Source: CAZMYM01 sp964620325 (GTDB lineage Bacteria > Bipolaricaulota > Bipolaricaulia > UBA7950 > UBA9294). From it: a stretch of DNA of 64,000 nt. The stretch covers positions 51,120 through 115,119 of the forward strand of contig CAZUIM010000003.1 of NCBI GenBank assembly GCA_964620325.1. Reading direction: 5' to 3'. Under the pieces are notes generated by a model that saw nothing but the letters and a program-made list of their open reading frames with translations, made no database searches and was not told the DNA's origin. Of the stretch, positions 15,789 to 24,227 are shown in pieces. The position numbers and the translations under genes are program-made. How positions within the stretch are numbered: the stretch's first letter is position 1; each line of letters opens with the position of its first letter.

Positions 15789-16430
15789 ATGAGAAGGGCA
15801 CTTGGCTCTTTCGTCTTGCTCGTCGCCGTCGTCGCGTTGTCCGCCGGCTGCGGATTCTTCCAATCGGAAAGCGAGCTCCTGTATCGGGAGACATTCACCG
15901 ATACCGCGGACAACGACTGGCCGCTTCAGGAGACCGATACGGTTCGGAAGTGGTTCGGCCAAGGGAAGTATCAATTCGAGGTCCAGGAGAACTCTCACTC
16001 TGCGTCGAAGTGCAGCGCCGCTGGGGAGTTCGACGACTTCCAATTGGACGTGGATGCGCAACACATCTCCGGGACGGCGAACAAGTCGGTCACGGGCGTA
16101 GTCTTCCGATTCGTCGATTGGGACAACTACTACGAGTTCCTCGTCAGCCCGGCCGGCACGTTCAAGCTGCGGAAACAAGTCGGCGGCGTCTGGGAGGACA
16201 TTGTCGGTTGGACGGGCCACGATGCGGTCAACACGGGAGAAGGGACGAATCACCTGACCGTGATCGCTACGGGCAACAACCTCGTCTGTCTGGTGAACGA
16301 GACGGAGGTTCGCGACGTGATCGATTCCTCGTTCGCCTCAGGCCAAATCGGCGTCGTCGCATTGTCGTACTCCGGGAACACGGTCATGCGGGTCGCGTTC
16401 GACAACATCGAGGTGCACGCCGTCGAGTAG
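15789..16430 (+). CDS. Lipoprotein with concanavalin/DUF1080-like domain
   Basis: A 213-residue exported lipoprotein. The signal is MRRALGSFVLLVAVVALSAG followed by the lipobox cysteine (SAGC), so it should be anchored to a membrane surface. The rest is beta-rich and reads like the jelly-roll domain of DUF1080 proteins: YRETFTDTADNDWPL, then VTGVVFRFVDWDNYYEFLV, NHLTVIATGNNLVCLVNET and SGQIGVVALSYSGNTVM. Such domains bind carbohydrate or serve as surface adhesion modules. GGGAGG lies 7 bases before the ATG at 15789. No operon partner is evident; the next gene converges. Confidence 0.78.
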   Translation: MRRALGSFVLLVAVVALSAGCGFFQSESELLYRETFTDTADNDWPLQETDTVRKWFGQGKYQFEVQENSHSASKCSAAGEFDDFQLDVDAQHISGTANKSVTGVVFRFVDWDNYYEFLVSPAGTFKLRKQVGGVWEDIVGWTGHDAVNTGEGTNHLTVIATGNNLVCLVNETEVRDVIDSSFASGQIGVVALSYSGNTVMRVAFDNIEVHAVE

Positions 16431-16491
16431 CCCTGTTTCGTTCGAGCTGCGTCTTGCGAGGATGTGGGCCGCTGATGCAGCAGCGCCGCGG

Positions 16492-17670
16492 TCAATAGCG
16501 GAAGATCGCCGCGGGGAGCGTTTCGAGGTCCGTCTCGGCCGGGCGCTCGACGTACACCTTCCCGCCATTTCGCAGGGTCCAGACCGCCGCGGCGTCGAGC
16601 AGGTCGACGTCCCCGGGCTGCCACAACGCGTGCTCGCGGACTTCGCGGCGGTCCGGATCGAACCTACCCCATCGCTGGATCCCGACGGGAACGAACAGTG
16701 TATCGACACGGCCGTCCCTCGCCGCCGGAACGATCGTCCGAGTCTCCTCGGAGACACGCTCCGTCTTGCTCAGGGTTCGCAACCGCTCGATACGCTCTCT
16801 TCGTTCACGGTCGAAGATCGGTTGAAGATGACGCCAAGCGCGTTCGTGCAATTCGACGCTGTCGAGATTCGTCACGTCGCCGGCGACGGTCTCCGAGAGG
16901 AGGTGCGGATAGGTGTTCGCTTCGCGATAGATCGCCAATTCGTGATGGACGCCCGCGAGAATCAACGGGGCTTCCTGATCGTCGATCGCTGCGGCGACGC
17001 CGCGATCGACCTCACGGAAGAAACGGAGGATGTGCTTCTTGTGTTCAGCATCGTCGGCGCCGCCACCGTGGCCGTGGAAGATGGCCGGACGTTGCCCTGT
17101 CGGTTGCGGCTGCCGTTCGGTGGGAGGCGTCTTGGAGTGATACTGAAGGCTCTTCTCAGGAACGTCGTACCGGAGCGCGTCTTCGATCGTCTTCGGCGTG
17201 TCGGCCAGGTCGATCTCGTGGAGGTCGCCTCGCGTTCCTTCGTAGAGCGCAACCTCGTGCAAGCTGAGCGTGAGCACGTAGAATCGCACGTCGGCACTGA
17301 ACAGGTCGAGCAGCGGCTTGAGATGGAAGCGGTCCGAGACGACGGTGAGCTCCGGGAACGTGAGATTCTTCCGATACGTCTGCGTGGTGTCGAGTGTTCT
17401 GAACGCGGCCAGTCCGAGGGACTGGTGCTCCCAGAACGGGCGATCGTGCAGAAGATCGCGCATCGGGCCGAGAAGCGCGTCTCGGTCGCGTTGGCGAATG
17501 TCCTGGGCTCCGAGTTGCTCCTCAGCCTTTGCGAGAGCGTTCTTGAAGCGGATTGGGTTCTTGCGTGTCTCTGCGCCGTGAGTCTCCATCGGCACGTAGA
17601 TTGACAGACAGGGCCCGTTCGTTCGTTCCCACAGCCAGACCAGGTCTTTCAGCGGCAGTGGGTCGATCAT
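16492..17670 (-). CDS. Bacterial archaeo-eukaryotic release factor-like protein (baeRF family 3)
   Basis: A 392-residue protein related to the eRF1/Pelota group that is scattered in bacteria. Typical segments run in order: CLSIYVPMETHGAETRKNPI near the start, then DRFHLKPLLDLFSADVRFYV, EIDLADTPKTIEDALRYDVP, HILRFFREVDRGVAAAI, LILAGVHHELAIYREANTYP, and the tail DTLFVPVGIQRWGRFDP. Family members are predicted to act on the ribosome, perhaps in rescue or in response to stress, but few have been tested. I chose the ATG at 17670 because GGAGGTGGTTTG directly precedes it and homology begins there. It stands alone, converging with the lipoprotein gene. Confidence 0.8.
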   Translation of the reverse strand: MIDPLPLKDLVWLWERTNGPCLSIYVPMETHGAETRKNPIRFKNALAKAEEQLGAQDIRQRDRDALLGPMRDLLHDRPFWEHQSLGLAAFRTLDTTQTYRKNLTFPELTVVSDRFHLKPLLDLFSADVRFYVLTLSLHEVALYEGTRGDLHEIDLADTPKTIEDALRYDVPEKSLQYHSKTPPTERQPQPTGQRPAIFHGHGGGADDAEHKKHILRFFREVDRGVAAAIDDQEAPLILAGVHHELAIYREANTYPHLLSETVAGDVTNLDSVELHERAWRHLQPIFDRERRERIERLRTLSKTERVSEETRTIVPAARDGRVDTLFVPVGIQRWGRFDPDRREVREHALWQPGDVDLLDAAAVWTLRNGGKVYVERPAETDLETLPAAIFRY

Positions 17671-18251
17671 CAAACCACCTCCAGCAAGTTGATCGGTACG
17701 AGCAGGTGCGGCCCGCGGTCGGATCGAGCACGAGAACTCCGAGAACTCACCGCCATCCTGAGAAGCTTCCCTCCATCCTAAGGGACCTTCGGGCGCGAGC
17801 GCAAACGGGTCGTCGTCGGTTCCCAGAATCGAGCGGAGAGTGCTGCGTGCGACACGAGTCTCCCTGCAAGAACAGGTCGCCGACGGCACCGCAGAGCGCA
17901 GGCGCGATGTGCGTCAGCGGGTGTTCGCCCCCGTAGGGACGATGAGGCGCGCGGCCAGGTGGACGGTTCAACGCTCTGTCGTGAAGAGGTTTAGGCCGGC
18001 GGGGCCCGAGTCCTACGATGGAGAGCGGCAAGAGCCGTAATCGCGGCTCCGATGCACGGCGTAGGATCGCGATCTTGGCGGGCCGACGGCGCGGAGCGCA
18101 AGGCCGGAGATCGTGAAGAATCGCGATCGACATGCGACACGCTCAAACGACCGGCCTCAGAGTGGCAACGACGGCCGGGCGACGATCTCACCCAGGTCAT
18201 ACCACGTGTAGCGCCGGTTTCGGTTCGAGACGTGCGACAGATGGGAGGTCG
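17671..18251. other. 581-base stretch with no convincing gene
   Basis: Reading frames are open on both strands but show no recognisable protein features, no good ribosome sites and highly arginine-rich translations typical of non-coding high-GC DNA. It separates two divergent genes and must hold their promoters. GGGAGGTCG ahead of 18252 is the ribosome site of the next gene. Confidence 0.4.
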
Positions 18252-19635
18252 ATGATGAAGGTTAGGTGGGTTCTGGCAGGAGGAGCGCTCGTTGCGGCGG
18301 TCGCCCTCGGTCTGACGGGATGCGAGTGGCTGTTCGGGCCGAGCATCCCCGGTGGGTCCACTCTCGGGGTCGTCCCGCAAGCCGGGGCGGTCCACACGGA
18401 GGTGACCCTGGTCGGGGCGGGGTTCGGTCCATCGGGCGGCGGCGGGACGGTCACGTTCGATGGAGTCGAGGCGACGATCGTGACGTGGACCGACACAAAC
18501 ATCGTCGTCCGCGTGCCGGTCCTGGCGACGCCTGCAGGTCGGCGAGGCGCGACCATCGAGGTCCGGGGTCTTGCTGGGCAGCGGCACGTTCACCGTCGTT
18601 CGCGGTGTCCTGTTCGAAACGGGACGAGACGGCAACTCGGAGATCTACGTGATGAATCCGGACGGAACACAGCAGGTCAATCTGACGAATGACTCCGGTG
18701 CGGACAGATCCGCAGCGTGGTCTCCGGATGGCACGAAGATCGCGTTCGTGACGACACGCGGCGGGGATTCGGAGATCTACGTGATGAACGCGGACGGCAC
18801 GGATCCGAAGAATCTGACGAACCACCCGGACTCGGACTATTTTCCGGCATGGTCCCCCGACGGGGCGAAGATCGCGTTCATGACCGACAGGGAAGAGAGC
18901 GGTACGGCGCGTCTCGACGTGACGCCGCAGCCCGCGATCTCGATCTCTTTCAACGTGGAGATCTTCGTGATGAATGCCGATGGGACCGGCCAAACGAATC
19001 TGACCGACCACGAGGCATGGGACGGGTACCCGTCCTGGTCACCCGATGGGGCGAGAATCGTCTTCGAGACCGATCGCGACAGAACCGACATGATGATCAT
19101 GGGGATCCTCATCGAGGATCTGGGGCGGGAGATCTACGCGATGGATGCAGATGGGGCCGACCCGAACCGCCTGTCGAGCAACCCGGCCGACGATCAGTAC
19201 CCCTCCTGGTCGCCGGACGGCTCCAAGATCGTCTTCCAGGCCTACCGGGATGGAAACGCGGAGATCTACGTCATGAACACTGACGGAACGGGCCAGGCGC
19301 GCCTCACCAACCACATTGCGACGGACTCGATGCCGACATGGTCGCCAGAGGGCGACTGGATCGCGTTTCACAGTCGGCGAGATGGGAACTACGAGATCTC
19401 CAAGATGACGGACACGGGCGGAGCGGTGACCCGGCTGACGACCTCGTCCGAGTTCGATTGGGGGGCGAGTTGGTCGCTCGACGGATCACGAATCGTCTTT
19501 TAGAGCTTCCGCGACGGGAACTCAGAGATCTACCGGATGGATGCGGACGGATCGCATCAGGGGCGGTTGACCCACCACACCGATTGGGACTGGCGCCCGT
19601 TCTGGGGCACGTTCGGGTGGTTCCCCCCGGTGTAG
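18252..19635 (+). pseudogene. Broken lipoprotein: IPT/TIG domain plus TolB-like beta-propeller
   Basis: The gene starts at ATG 18252 after GGGAGG, with a lipoprotein signal (VAAVALGLTGC). An IPT/TIG-type domain follows (VHTEVTLVGAGFGPSGGGG to IVVRVPVLATPAGRRG). Near 18560-18570 the reading shifts frame and continues LLGSGTFTVVRGVLFE. Then come seven or more TolB/PD40 repeats of the type SEIYVMNPDGT...AAWSPDGTKIAF. The last repeat is cut by a TAG at 19501-19503 (DGSRIVF, stop, SFRDGNSEIYRMDADG), and homology resumes to 19635. With one frameshift and one nonsense codon the gene is probably dead. If expressed, only the plus-frame propeller from about 18571 would be made, without a signal. Sequencing error cannot be excluded for either lesion. 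Confidence 0.78.
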
Positions 19636-19858
19636 CAAGCGGCCGTCCCGAGAGAGCTGACGGAGAGGCCGATCAGCGTAGAGCCTGTACGCCGATCGGG
19701 TTGGTGTGCAGATGATCGAAACGCGTTCGCCGGGGGATTCGCCGGCGTCCCCCGGCTGAGGAAACCGGTCACCGCAAACGCAGCGTCGCCGACCCGGATT
19801 GTCGGGACCCGGCGCATCTGACGGTGAGACTGCACGATCGATACCTTCAGCCGAGGCT

Positions 19859-19885
19859 TGACAGTGGGGCGGGTTTCCGTATGAT
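19859..19885 (+). promoter_or_regulatory. Promoter and probable operator of the ArsR-led operon
   Basis: TTGACA (19858-19863) and TATGAT (19880-19885) are separated by 16 bases. The A+T-rich stretch CCATAATGCACAATATACCA directly downstream stands out from the GC-rich surroundings and is where an ArsR-type repressor would be expected to bind its own promoter. Confidence 0.6.
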
Positions 19886-19918
19886 TGCCATAATGCACAA
19901 TATACCAATGAGGTCACG

Positions 19919-20203
19919 ATGAGAACATCAACGCCGCTGACGCGGATCGGCAAGGCGCTGTCGCATCCGCTTCGAGAGCGGATGCTCTGGCTGCTGGCGG
20001 ACGGGGAGCGATGCGGGTGCGAGTTCGCTCCGGAGCTCGGCGTGGATCCTTCGATCGTCTCCCGGTATCTCGCCGTGCTCGAGCGGGCCGGTCTCGTGAC
20101 GTCACGGCGCGACGGCGTTCGCGTGATGTGGTCGGTGGCCGATCCGGAGATCCTCGACATCTTGGATCGCCTTGCCGAGATGACCGGGGAAACGGTGGCC
20201 TGA
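19919..20203 (+). CDS. ArsR-family transcriptional regulator
   Basis: A 94-residue winged-helix repressor: LTRIGKALSHPLRERMLWLL, then CGCEFAPELGVDPSIVSRYL as recognition region, and AGLVTSRRDGVRVMWSVA as wing. A Cys-Gly-Cys pair (residues about 32-34, in GERCGCEFAPEL) lies just before the recognition helices, in the area where ArsR proteins hold the metalloid-binding cysteines. It could therefore sense As(III), Sb(III) or another thiophilic metal. It is the first gene of an eight-gene run in one direction, and its stop is followed one base later by the permease start. It is expected to repress the whole operon until the metal is present. Confidence 0.9.
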   Translation: MRTSTPLTRIGKALSHPLRERMLWLLADGERCGCEFAPELGVDPSIVSRYLAVLERAGLVTSRRDGVRVMWSVADPEILDILDRLAEMTGETVA

Positions 20204-20204
20204 C

Positions 20205-21509
20205 GTGAAACGAGAGATTCGTATCTTCGCCATCATCACGGGGGTCTTCCTGGTCGCGTATCTCATCCCGCTGTCGAGCGAGACGGTCCGCAGTGCAATC
20301 ATGGAAGCGTTTCACATGCTGCAGGAGTACGCGCGCGAGCACGTGCTCCTGTGCTTAGTCCCGGCCTTCTTCATCGCCGGCGCCATCGCCGTGTTCATCT
20401 CGCAGGCGAGCGTCATCAAGTACCTGGGGGGCAAGGCGAAGAAGGTTGTCGCCTACGGCGTCGGATCCGTCTCCGGCGCGATCCTCGCGGTCTGTTCCTG
20501 CACCGTGCTGCCGTTGTTCGCCGGGATCTACAAGCGCGGTGCAGGATTGGGTCCGGCGATCGCGTTCCTCTACTCCGGGCCCGCGATCAACATCCTCGCC
20601 ATCATCCTCACCGGGCGGATTCTCGGGCTGCAGTTCGGACTGGCGCGGGCGATCGGCGCTGTCGTGTTTGCCGTCGTGATCGGTCTGGCGATGCAGTTCC
20701 TGTTCCGAAAGGAAGAAGCGGAGAAGCAAGACGCGGCGGCGGTCGCGCCAGTTCCGGAGGACGGCAAGCCGATCTGGAAGACGGCGATCCCCGTCGCGCT
20801 CATGATTCTGTTCCTCGTGTTCGTCAACTGGGGGAAGCCGGGCGACCTGTCGATCGAGACGACCGCCGGCGAGACGATCGTGGCGACCCGCGCCGGAGAG
20901 ACGGCGGACGAGGTCCTCGTCAAGCTGCCCGGCTCGGGCGAGCTGACCGGCGTGGCGAAGAGCGAAATCGAGTCGCTTCAGTACGCGCCCTCAGTCTACA
21001 CGTCGATCTACCAGTCGCGGTTCTACATTGCGGGGGCGTTTCTTCTCCTGCTGATCGCCGTGATGACCCTCTGGTACACGAGGGACGAGACGAAAGCGTG
21101 GGGTGCATCGACCTGGTCGTACGCGAAGCTGATCCTCCCGTACTTGTTCGGCGGCGTGCTGATTGCCGGCTTTCTGTTGGGACGCCCGGGACACGCGGCC
21201 CTCATTCCCCCGGAGTGGATCGCAAGTGCCGTGGGGGGAAACAGCTGGCTCTCCAACTTCGTGGCCAGCCTCGCGGGGGCTCTCATGTACTTCGCCACGC
21301 TCACGGAGCTACCCATTCTCCAGGGCCTGCTCGGGTCAGGGATGGGGGACGGGCCCGCGTTGGCCCTGCTCTTGGCCGGCCCGGCGCTGTCGCTGCCCAA
21401 CATGCTGGTGATCCGCAAGATCCTCGGGACGAAGAAAACGCTGGCGTACATCTCGCTGGTCGTCATCGCGGCGACGCTCACCGGGAAGCTGTTTGGGGCT
21501 TTGGCTTGA
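20205..21509 (+). CDS. ArsP/DUF318-type permease
   Basis: A 434-residue membrane protein with two blocks of four to five helices. The family core AVCSCTVLPLFAGIYKRGAG carries the vicinal cysteines known in ArsP-type permeases, which export trivalent organoarsenicals. The second block repeats the theme (LTELPILQGLLGSGMGDGP, LLAGPALSLPNMLV). Between the blocks is an unusual insert of about 70 residues (roughly 205-275, from LSIETTAGETIVATRAGE to YAPSVYTSIYQSRFY) that is polar and likely outside the membrane. The GTG start at 20205 directly follows the arsR stop. The cargo is inferred from the family; a non-arsenic soft-metal complex is also possible. Confidence 0.85.
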   Translation: MKREIRIFAIITGVFLVAYLIPLSSETVRSAIMEAFHMLQEYAREHVLLCLVPAFFIAGAIAVFISQASVIKYLGGKAKKVVAYGVGSVSGAILAVCSCTVLPLFAGIYKRGAGLGPAIAFLYSGPAINILAIILTGRILGLQFGLARAIGAVVFAVVIGLAMQFLFRKEEAEKQDAAAVAPVPEDGKPIWKTAIPVALMILFLVFVNWGKPGDLSIETTAGETIVATRAGETADEVLVKLPGSGELTGVAKSEIESLQYAPSVYTSIYQSRFYIAGAFLLLLIAVMTLWYTRDETKAWGASTWSYAKLILPYLFGGVLIAGFLLGRPGHAALIPPEWIASAVGGNSWLSNFVASLAGALMYFATLTELPILQGLLGSGMGDGPALALLLAGPALSLPNMLVIRKILGTKKTLAYISLVVIAATLTGKLFGALA

Positions 21510-21529
21510 TCACGGAGGGCGCACCCGAA

Positions 21530-22087
21530 ATGGAAGCTCGTTCGATCCCTAAGGCGCTTTACATCTCCGGCAGCCCGCGGCAACGCAGCAATACCGACCA
21601 CCTCTTGGAGGAGGTCCGATCCGCCGTTCCGGGTGAGTTCATCAAGCTTGCGGGATTGACCTTCGAACCGTGCCGCGCCTGCTGGGCCTGCCAGACAGCG
21701 GGGCATTGCGTCATTGAAGATGAGCTAACCCCCATCCTTGCACGTCTCGATCAGGTGGACGCGCTCGTCCTCGGCACACCGGTCTACTTCAACAACGTGT
21801 CGTCGTCCATGAAGGCGTTCATCGATCGCACATGGTGTCTGCGAGGCCGTCTGCGGAACAAGATCGGCGGAGCCGTGGTCGTCGGTCGCCGCTACGGAGC
21901 GGAGGCTGCGCTCATGGCACTGCACGCCTTCTTCCTCAAGCACGAGATGATCCCCGCCAATCGTGGGGTAAGTGGAGTCGCCTTCGTGGCCGGTGAGATT
22001 GTCAACGATGACCTAGCGCTCGGTGCGGCGGCGGCTCTCGGTGAGAGATTGACCGAGCTAAGTGGGCTCCTTCAGGGGCATAGATGA
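21530..22087 (+). CDS. Iron-sulfur flavoprotein-like NADPH-dependent FMN reductase
   Basis: A 185-residue flavodoxin-fold protein. The FMN phosphate loop is YISGSPRQRSNTDHLLEEV. It is followed by PCRACWACQTAGHC, a C-x2-C-x2-C-x5-C motif of the kind that holds a 4Fe-4S cluster in archaeal and clostridial iron-sulfur flavoproteins. Then come VLGTPVYFNNVSSSMKAFID and RTWCLRGRLRNKIGGAVVV, standard for the family. GGAGGG precedes the ATG at 21530. In this operon it may pass electrons from NAD(P)H or ferredoxin to the thioredoxin-like proteins, or directly reduce the metalloid substrate. Both roles are inference. Confidence 0.85.
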   Translation: MEARSIPKALYISGSPRQRSNTDHLLEEVRSAVPGEFIKLAGLTFEPCRACWACQTAGHCVIEDELTPILARLDQVDALVLGTPVYFNNVSSSMKAFIDRTWCLRGRLRNKIGGAVVVGRRYGAEAALMALHAFFLKHEMIPANRGVSGVAFVAGEIVNDDLALGAAAALGERLTELSGLLQGHR

Positions 22088-22242
22088 GGAGGGCAACGAA
22101 CGGCGCCAGGATGCACGTGGGCAGTACATTTCGGGTTACCTTCTCTTGGGACGAAAGAGACGCTGCCGTCCGTGCCGCTGGTTCTCGTTGCGGCGACGCC
22201 GAGCAATGATCCGTTCGAAGTACCCGTCTAGAGGGGGTTCGA

Positions 22243-22626
22243 ATGCCTAGTTCTTGCTGTAGTGGAAAGAAGACGAGGTTGCTGTTCGCCTGCTCCGGTG
22301 GATCGGATGTGGGGGAGCTTGCCGATCGTGGATGCCGACACCTCGCCCTGGAGAGGGTGGGGCAGATGTACTGCCTCGCCGGCATCGGAGGCGATGTGTC
22401 TACCATCGTGAAGACGACCGAGACTGCCGACGACTTAGTGGCCATCGACGGCTGCCCGGTGAGCTGCGCCGCAGCGACGCTGAAGCGGGCAGGATACGAC
22501 CGCTTCGAGCATTTCGTCGTCACGGAACTGGGCTTCGCGAAGGGGAGTACCGAGGTCACTCCGGAGGCCATCGACCGTGTGGTCGCTACGTTTCGGGCGC
22601 GCTTGACGTACGGGGAGACCGAATGA
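22243..22626 (+). CDS. DGC-domain putative zinc-binding protein
   Basis: A 127-residue cysteine-rich protein. The N-terminus MPSSCCSGKKTRLLFACSGG is followed by VGQMYCLAGIGGDVSTI and the diagnostic Asp-Gly-Cys motif VAIDGCPVSCAAATLKRAG. The family is widespread in anaerobes and methanogens, usually beside thioredoxin-like or ArsR/permease genes, and is thought to bind zinc or another thiophilic metal. AGAGGGGG stands before the ATG. The last codons overlap the next gene start as ATGA. It may hand the metal to or from the permease in this operon. Confidence 0.85.
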   Translation: MPSSCCSGKKTRLLFACSGGSDVGELADRGCRHLALERVGQMYCLAGIGGDVSTIVKTTETADDLVAIDGCPVSCAAATLKRAGYDRFEHFVVTELGFAKGSTEVTPEAIDRVVATFRARLTYGETE

Positions 22627-23249
22627 GGCGCCCCATCGCGAAACGCGCGCGCAGGCTCACGGCAGCTCTTCTCCTCATCGCGGCGGGGTTGCTGCTCGTG
22701 TTGGCTCTGGCGGGGTGCGCGGACGATGGGGGGACCTCCGCTTCCCCATCGAGTTCTGACTCCGGCGAGACGACGGCTTCCCCGGCGACGGCGCAGCCGG
22801 CCGTGGAGGACACGCAGCAGTCCGAGGGCGGGGAGCCGGTGCCCGATCCCACTCCCTCGTCGGCCGGACCGGCCGACGCTGCAACAGGTGAGGCCGAGGG
22901 TGCGGCCGACGAAGCGGAATCTGCCGCCGCTGTCGATGCGGCCTCAACGGAGACAGATCCAAAGCCGCTCCCCCTGTTGCTCGACCTCGGGGCGACGAAG
23001 TGCATCCCCTGCAAGAAGATGGCGCCGATCCTCGAGGAGCTGGCGGAGACAAAGAAGGACTTCTTCGAGGTGAGGTTCGTCGACGTGTGGGAGAACCGCG
23101 ACAAGGCCCACGAATACGGCGTGAGAATCATCCCGACACAGATCTTCTATGCGGCGGATGGCACGGAGCTCTATCGCCACATCGGGTTCTATTCGAGGAA
23201 GCAGATCCTCGACAAGTGGCGGTCCCTCGGAATCGACGTAGGAGAGTAG
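22623..23249 (+). CDS. Thioredoxin-fold lipoprotein
   Basis: A 208-residue exported protein. The signal ends in VLALAGC, a lipobox. A low-complexity linker of about 90 residues rich in Ser, Ala, Glu and Pro follows. A thioredoxin domain then starts LPLLLDLGATKCIPCKKMAP, with the redox pair C-I-P-C, and continues VRFVDVWENRDKAHEYGVRI and PTQIFYAADGTELYRHIGF, which keeps the cis-proline (IPT). The ATG at 22623 overlaps the DGC gene stop. The CcdA-type protein encoded next would supply it with electrons from the cytoplasm. It is probably a membrane-tethered reductase outside the cell membrane. Confidence 0.88.
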   Translation: MRRPIAKRARRLTAALLLIAAGLLLVLALAGCADDGGTSASPSSSDSGETTASPATAQPAVEDTQQSEGGEPVPDPTPSSAGPADAATGEAEGAADEAESAAAVDAASTETDPKPLPLLLDLGATKCIPCKKMAPILEELAETKKDFFEVRFVDVWENRDKAHEYGVRIIPTQIFYAADGTELYRHIGFYSRKQILDKWRSLGIDVGE

Positions 23250-23255
23250 CCGACA

Positions 23256-23954
23256 ATGGACGGAATGCTTTCCAATCTAGCACAGGCGATGGAGGGGAGC
23301 ATTCCCCTCGCCATCGGTGCCGCCGTTGGGTGGGGTGTCCTGAGCATCCTGCTGAGCCCGTGCCATCTGGCCAGCATCCCGCTGGTCATTGGCTACATCG
23401 GTCGCCAAGGGCCGGTCTCACCGCGGAGATCGATCGGACTGTCGGTCACATTCGCCATCGGGATCCTGCTGACGATCGCCGCAGTGGGCGCGATCACTGC
23501 AGGAGCCGGCCGGATCATGGGAGACGTCGGGACGATCGGCAACGTCGTCATGGCCGGTGTGTTCATCCTGGTCGGTCTTTACCTGCTGGATGTCATCCGA
23601 TTCTCCTGGTCATCGTCGACCGGGGCGAAGCTGCGGGTGCGCGGCCTTCCCGGCGCCTTGGCGCTCGGTCTGTTGTTCGGCGTCGCCCTCGGGCCCTGCA
23701 CGTTTGCCTACATGGCGCCAATGCTGGCCGTCACGTTCGATCTCGGGACATCGAACATGCCGCTGTCGATCGGCCTGCTGCTTGCTTTCGCGACCGGCCA
23801 TTGCGCTGTCATCGCCGTCGCGGGGGCATCGATGGGAGCCGTACAGCGCTATCTCAACTGGAATGAACGGAGCGGAGCCATCCAATGGGTGAAGCGCCTC
23901 TGCGGCGTGCTCGTCATCCTGGGCGGCATCTATCTGATCTACACGGCGCTCTAG
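23256..23954 (+). CDS. ccdA: CcdA-type thiol/disulfide transmembrane reductase
   Basis: A 232-residue protein with about six membrane helices. The two functional cysteines lie in the expected settings: ILLSPCHLASIPLVIGYIG in the first helix and ALGPCTFAYMAPML in the fourth. CcdA proteins move electrons from cytoplasmic thioredoxin across the membrane to extracytoplasmic thioredoxin-like proteins. The gene is six bases after the thioredoxin lipoprotein gene and 15 before the small thioredoxin gene, so a complete relay is encoded: small thioredoxin inside, CcdA in the membrane, lipoprotein outside. Confidence 0.9.
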   Translation: MDGMLSNLAQAMEGSIPLAIGAAVGWGVLSILLSPCHLASIPLVIGYIGRQGPVSPRRSIGLSVTFAIGILLTIAAVGAITAGAGRIMGDVGTIGNVVMAGVFILVGLYLLDVIRFSWSSSTGAKLRVRGLPGALALGLLFGVALGPCTFAYMAPMLAVTFDLGTSNMPLSIGLLLAFATGHCAVIAVAGASMGAVQRYLNWNERSGAIQWVKRLCGVLVILGGIYLIYTAL

Positions 23955-23969
23955 CGCAAGGGAGGAACG

Positions 23970-24200
23970 ATGAGAATCGAGATCCTGGGCACCGGATGCC
24001 CGAAGTGCAAGGCCACGATGGCGAACGTCGAGAAGGCGACCGTGGAGGCCGGGGTTCAAGCGGAAATCGTCAAGGTCGAGGACCTCAGCGAGATCGCCGC
24101 ACGCGGCGTGATGTTGACCCCCGCGGTGGCGATCGACGGGGAGATCAAGGCGGTCGGGAAGATCCCGACGGTGGACGAGATCAAGACCTGGCTTGCCTGA
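23970..24200 (+). CDS. Small thioredoxin-family (redox-active disulfide) protein
   Basis: A 76-residue glutaredoxin-sized protein with the active site GTGCPKCKATMANVEKA (C-P-K-C) and the typical end VMLTPAVAIDGEIKAVGKIP, which includes the cis-proline in LTP. No signal peptide is present, so it acts in the cytoplasm. AGGGAGG stands before the ATG. It is the likely electron donor to the CcdA protein encoded directly upstream. Proteins of this kind are also called thioredoxin_3 or redox-active disulfide protein 2. Confidence 0.9.
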   Translation: MRIEILGTGCPKCKATMANVEKATVEAGVQAEIVKVEDLSEIAARGVMLTPAVAIDGEIKAVGKIPTVDEIKTWLA

Positions 24201-24227
24201 GCGCGGGACCAGGCAATGGAGGGGTGG

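Noticed and set aside
17747..18133. A 128-codon open frame on the minus strand in the gap before the beta-propeller gene
   Set aside because: No ribosome site, arginine- and proline-rich translation and no similarity to a known family.
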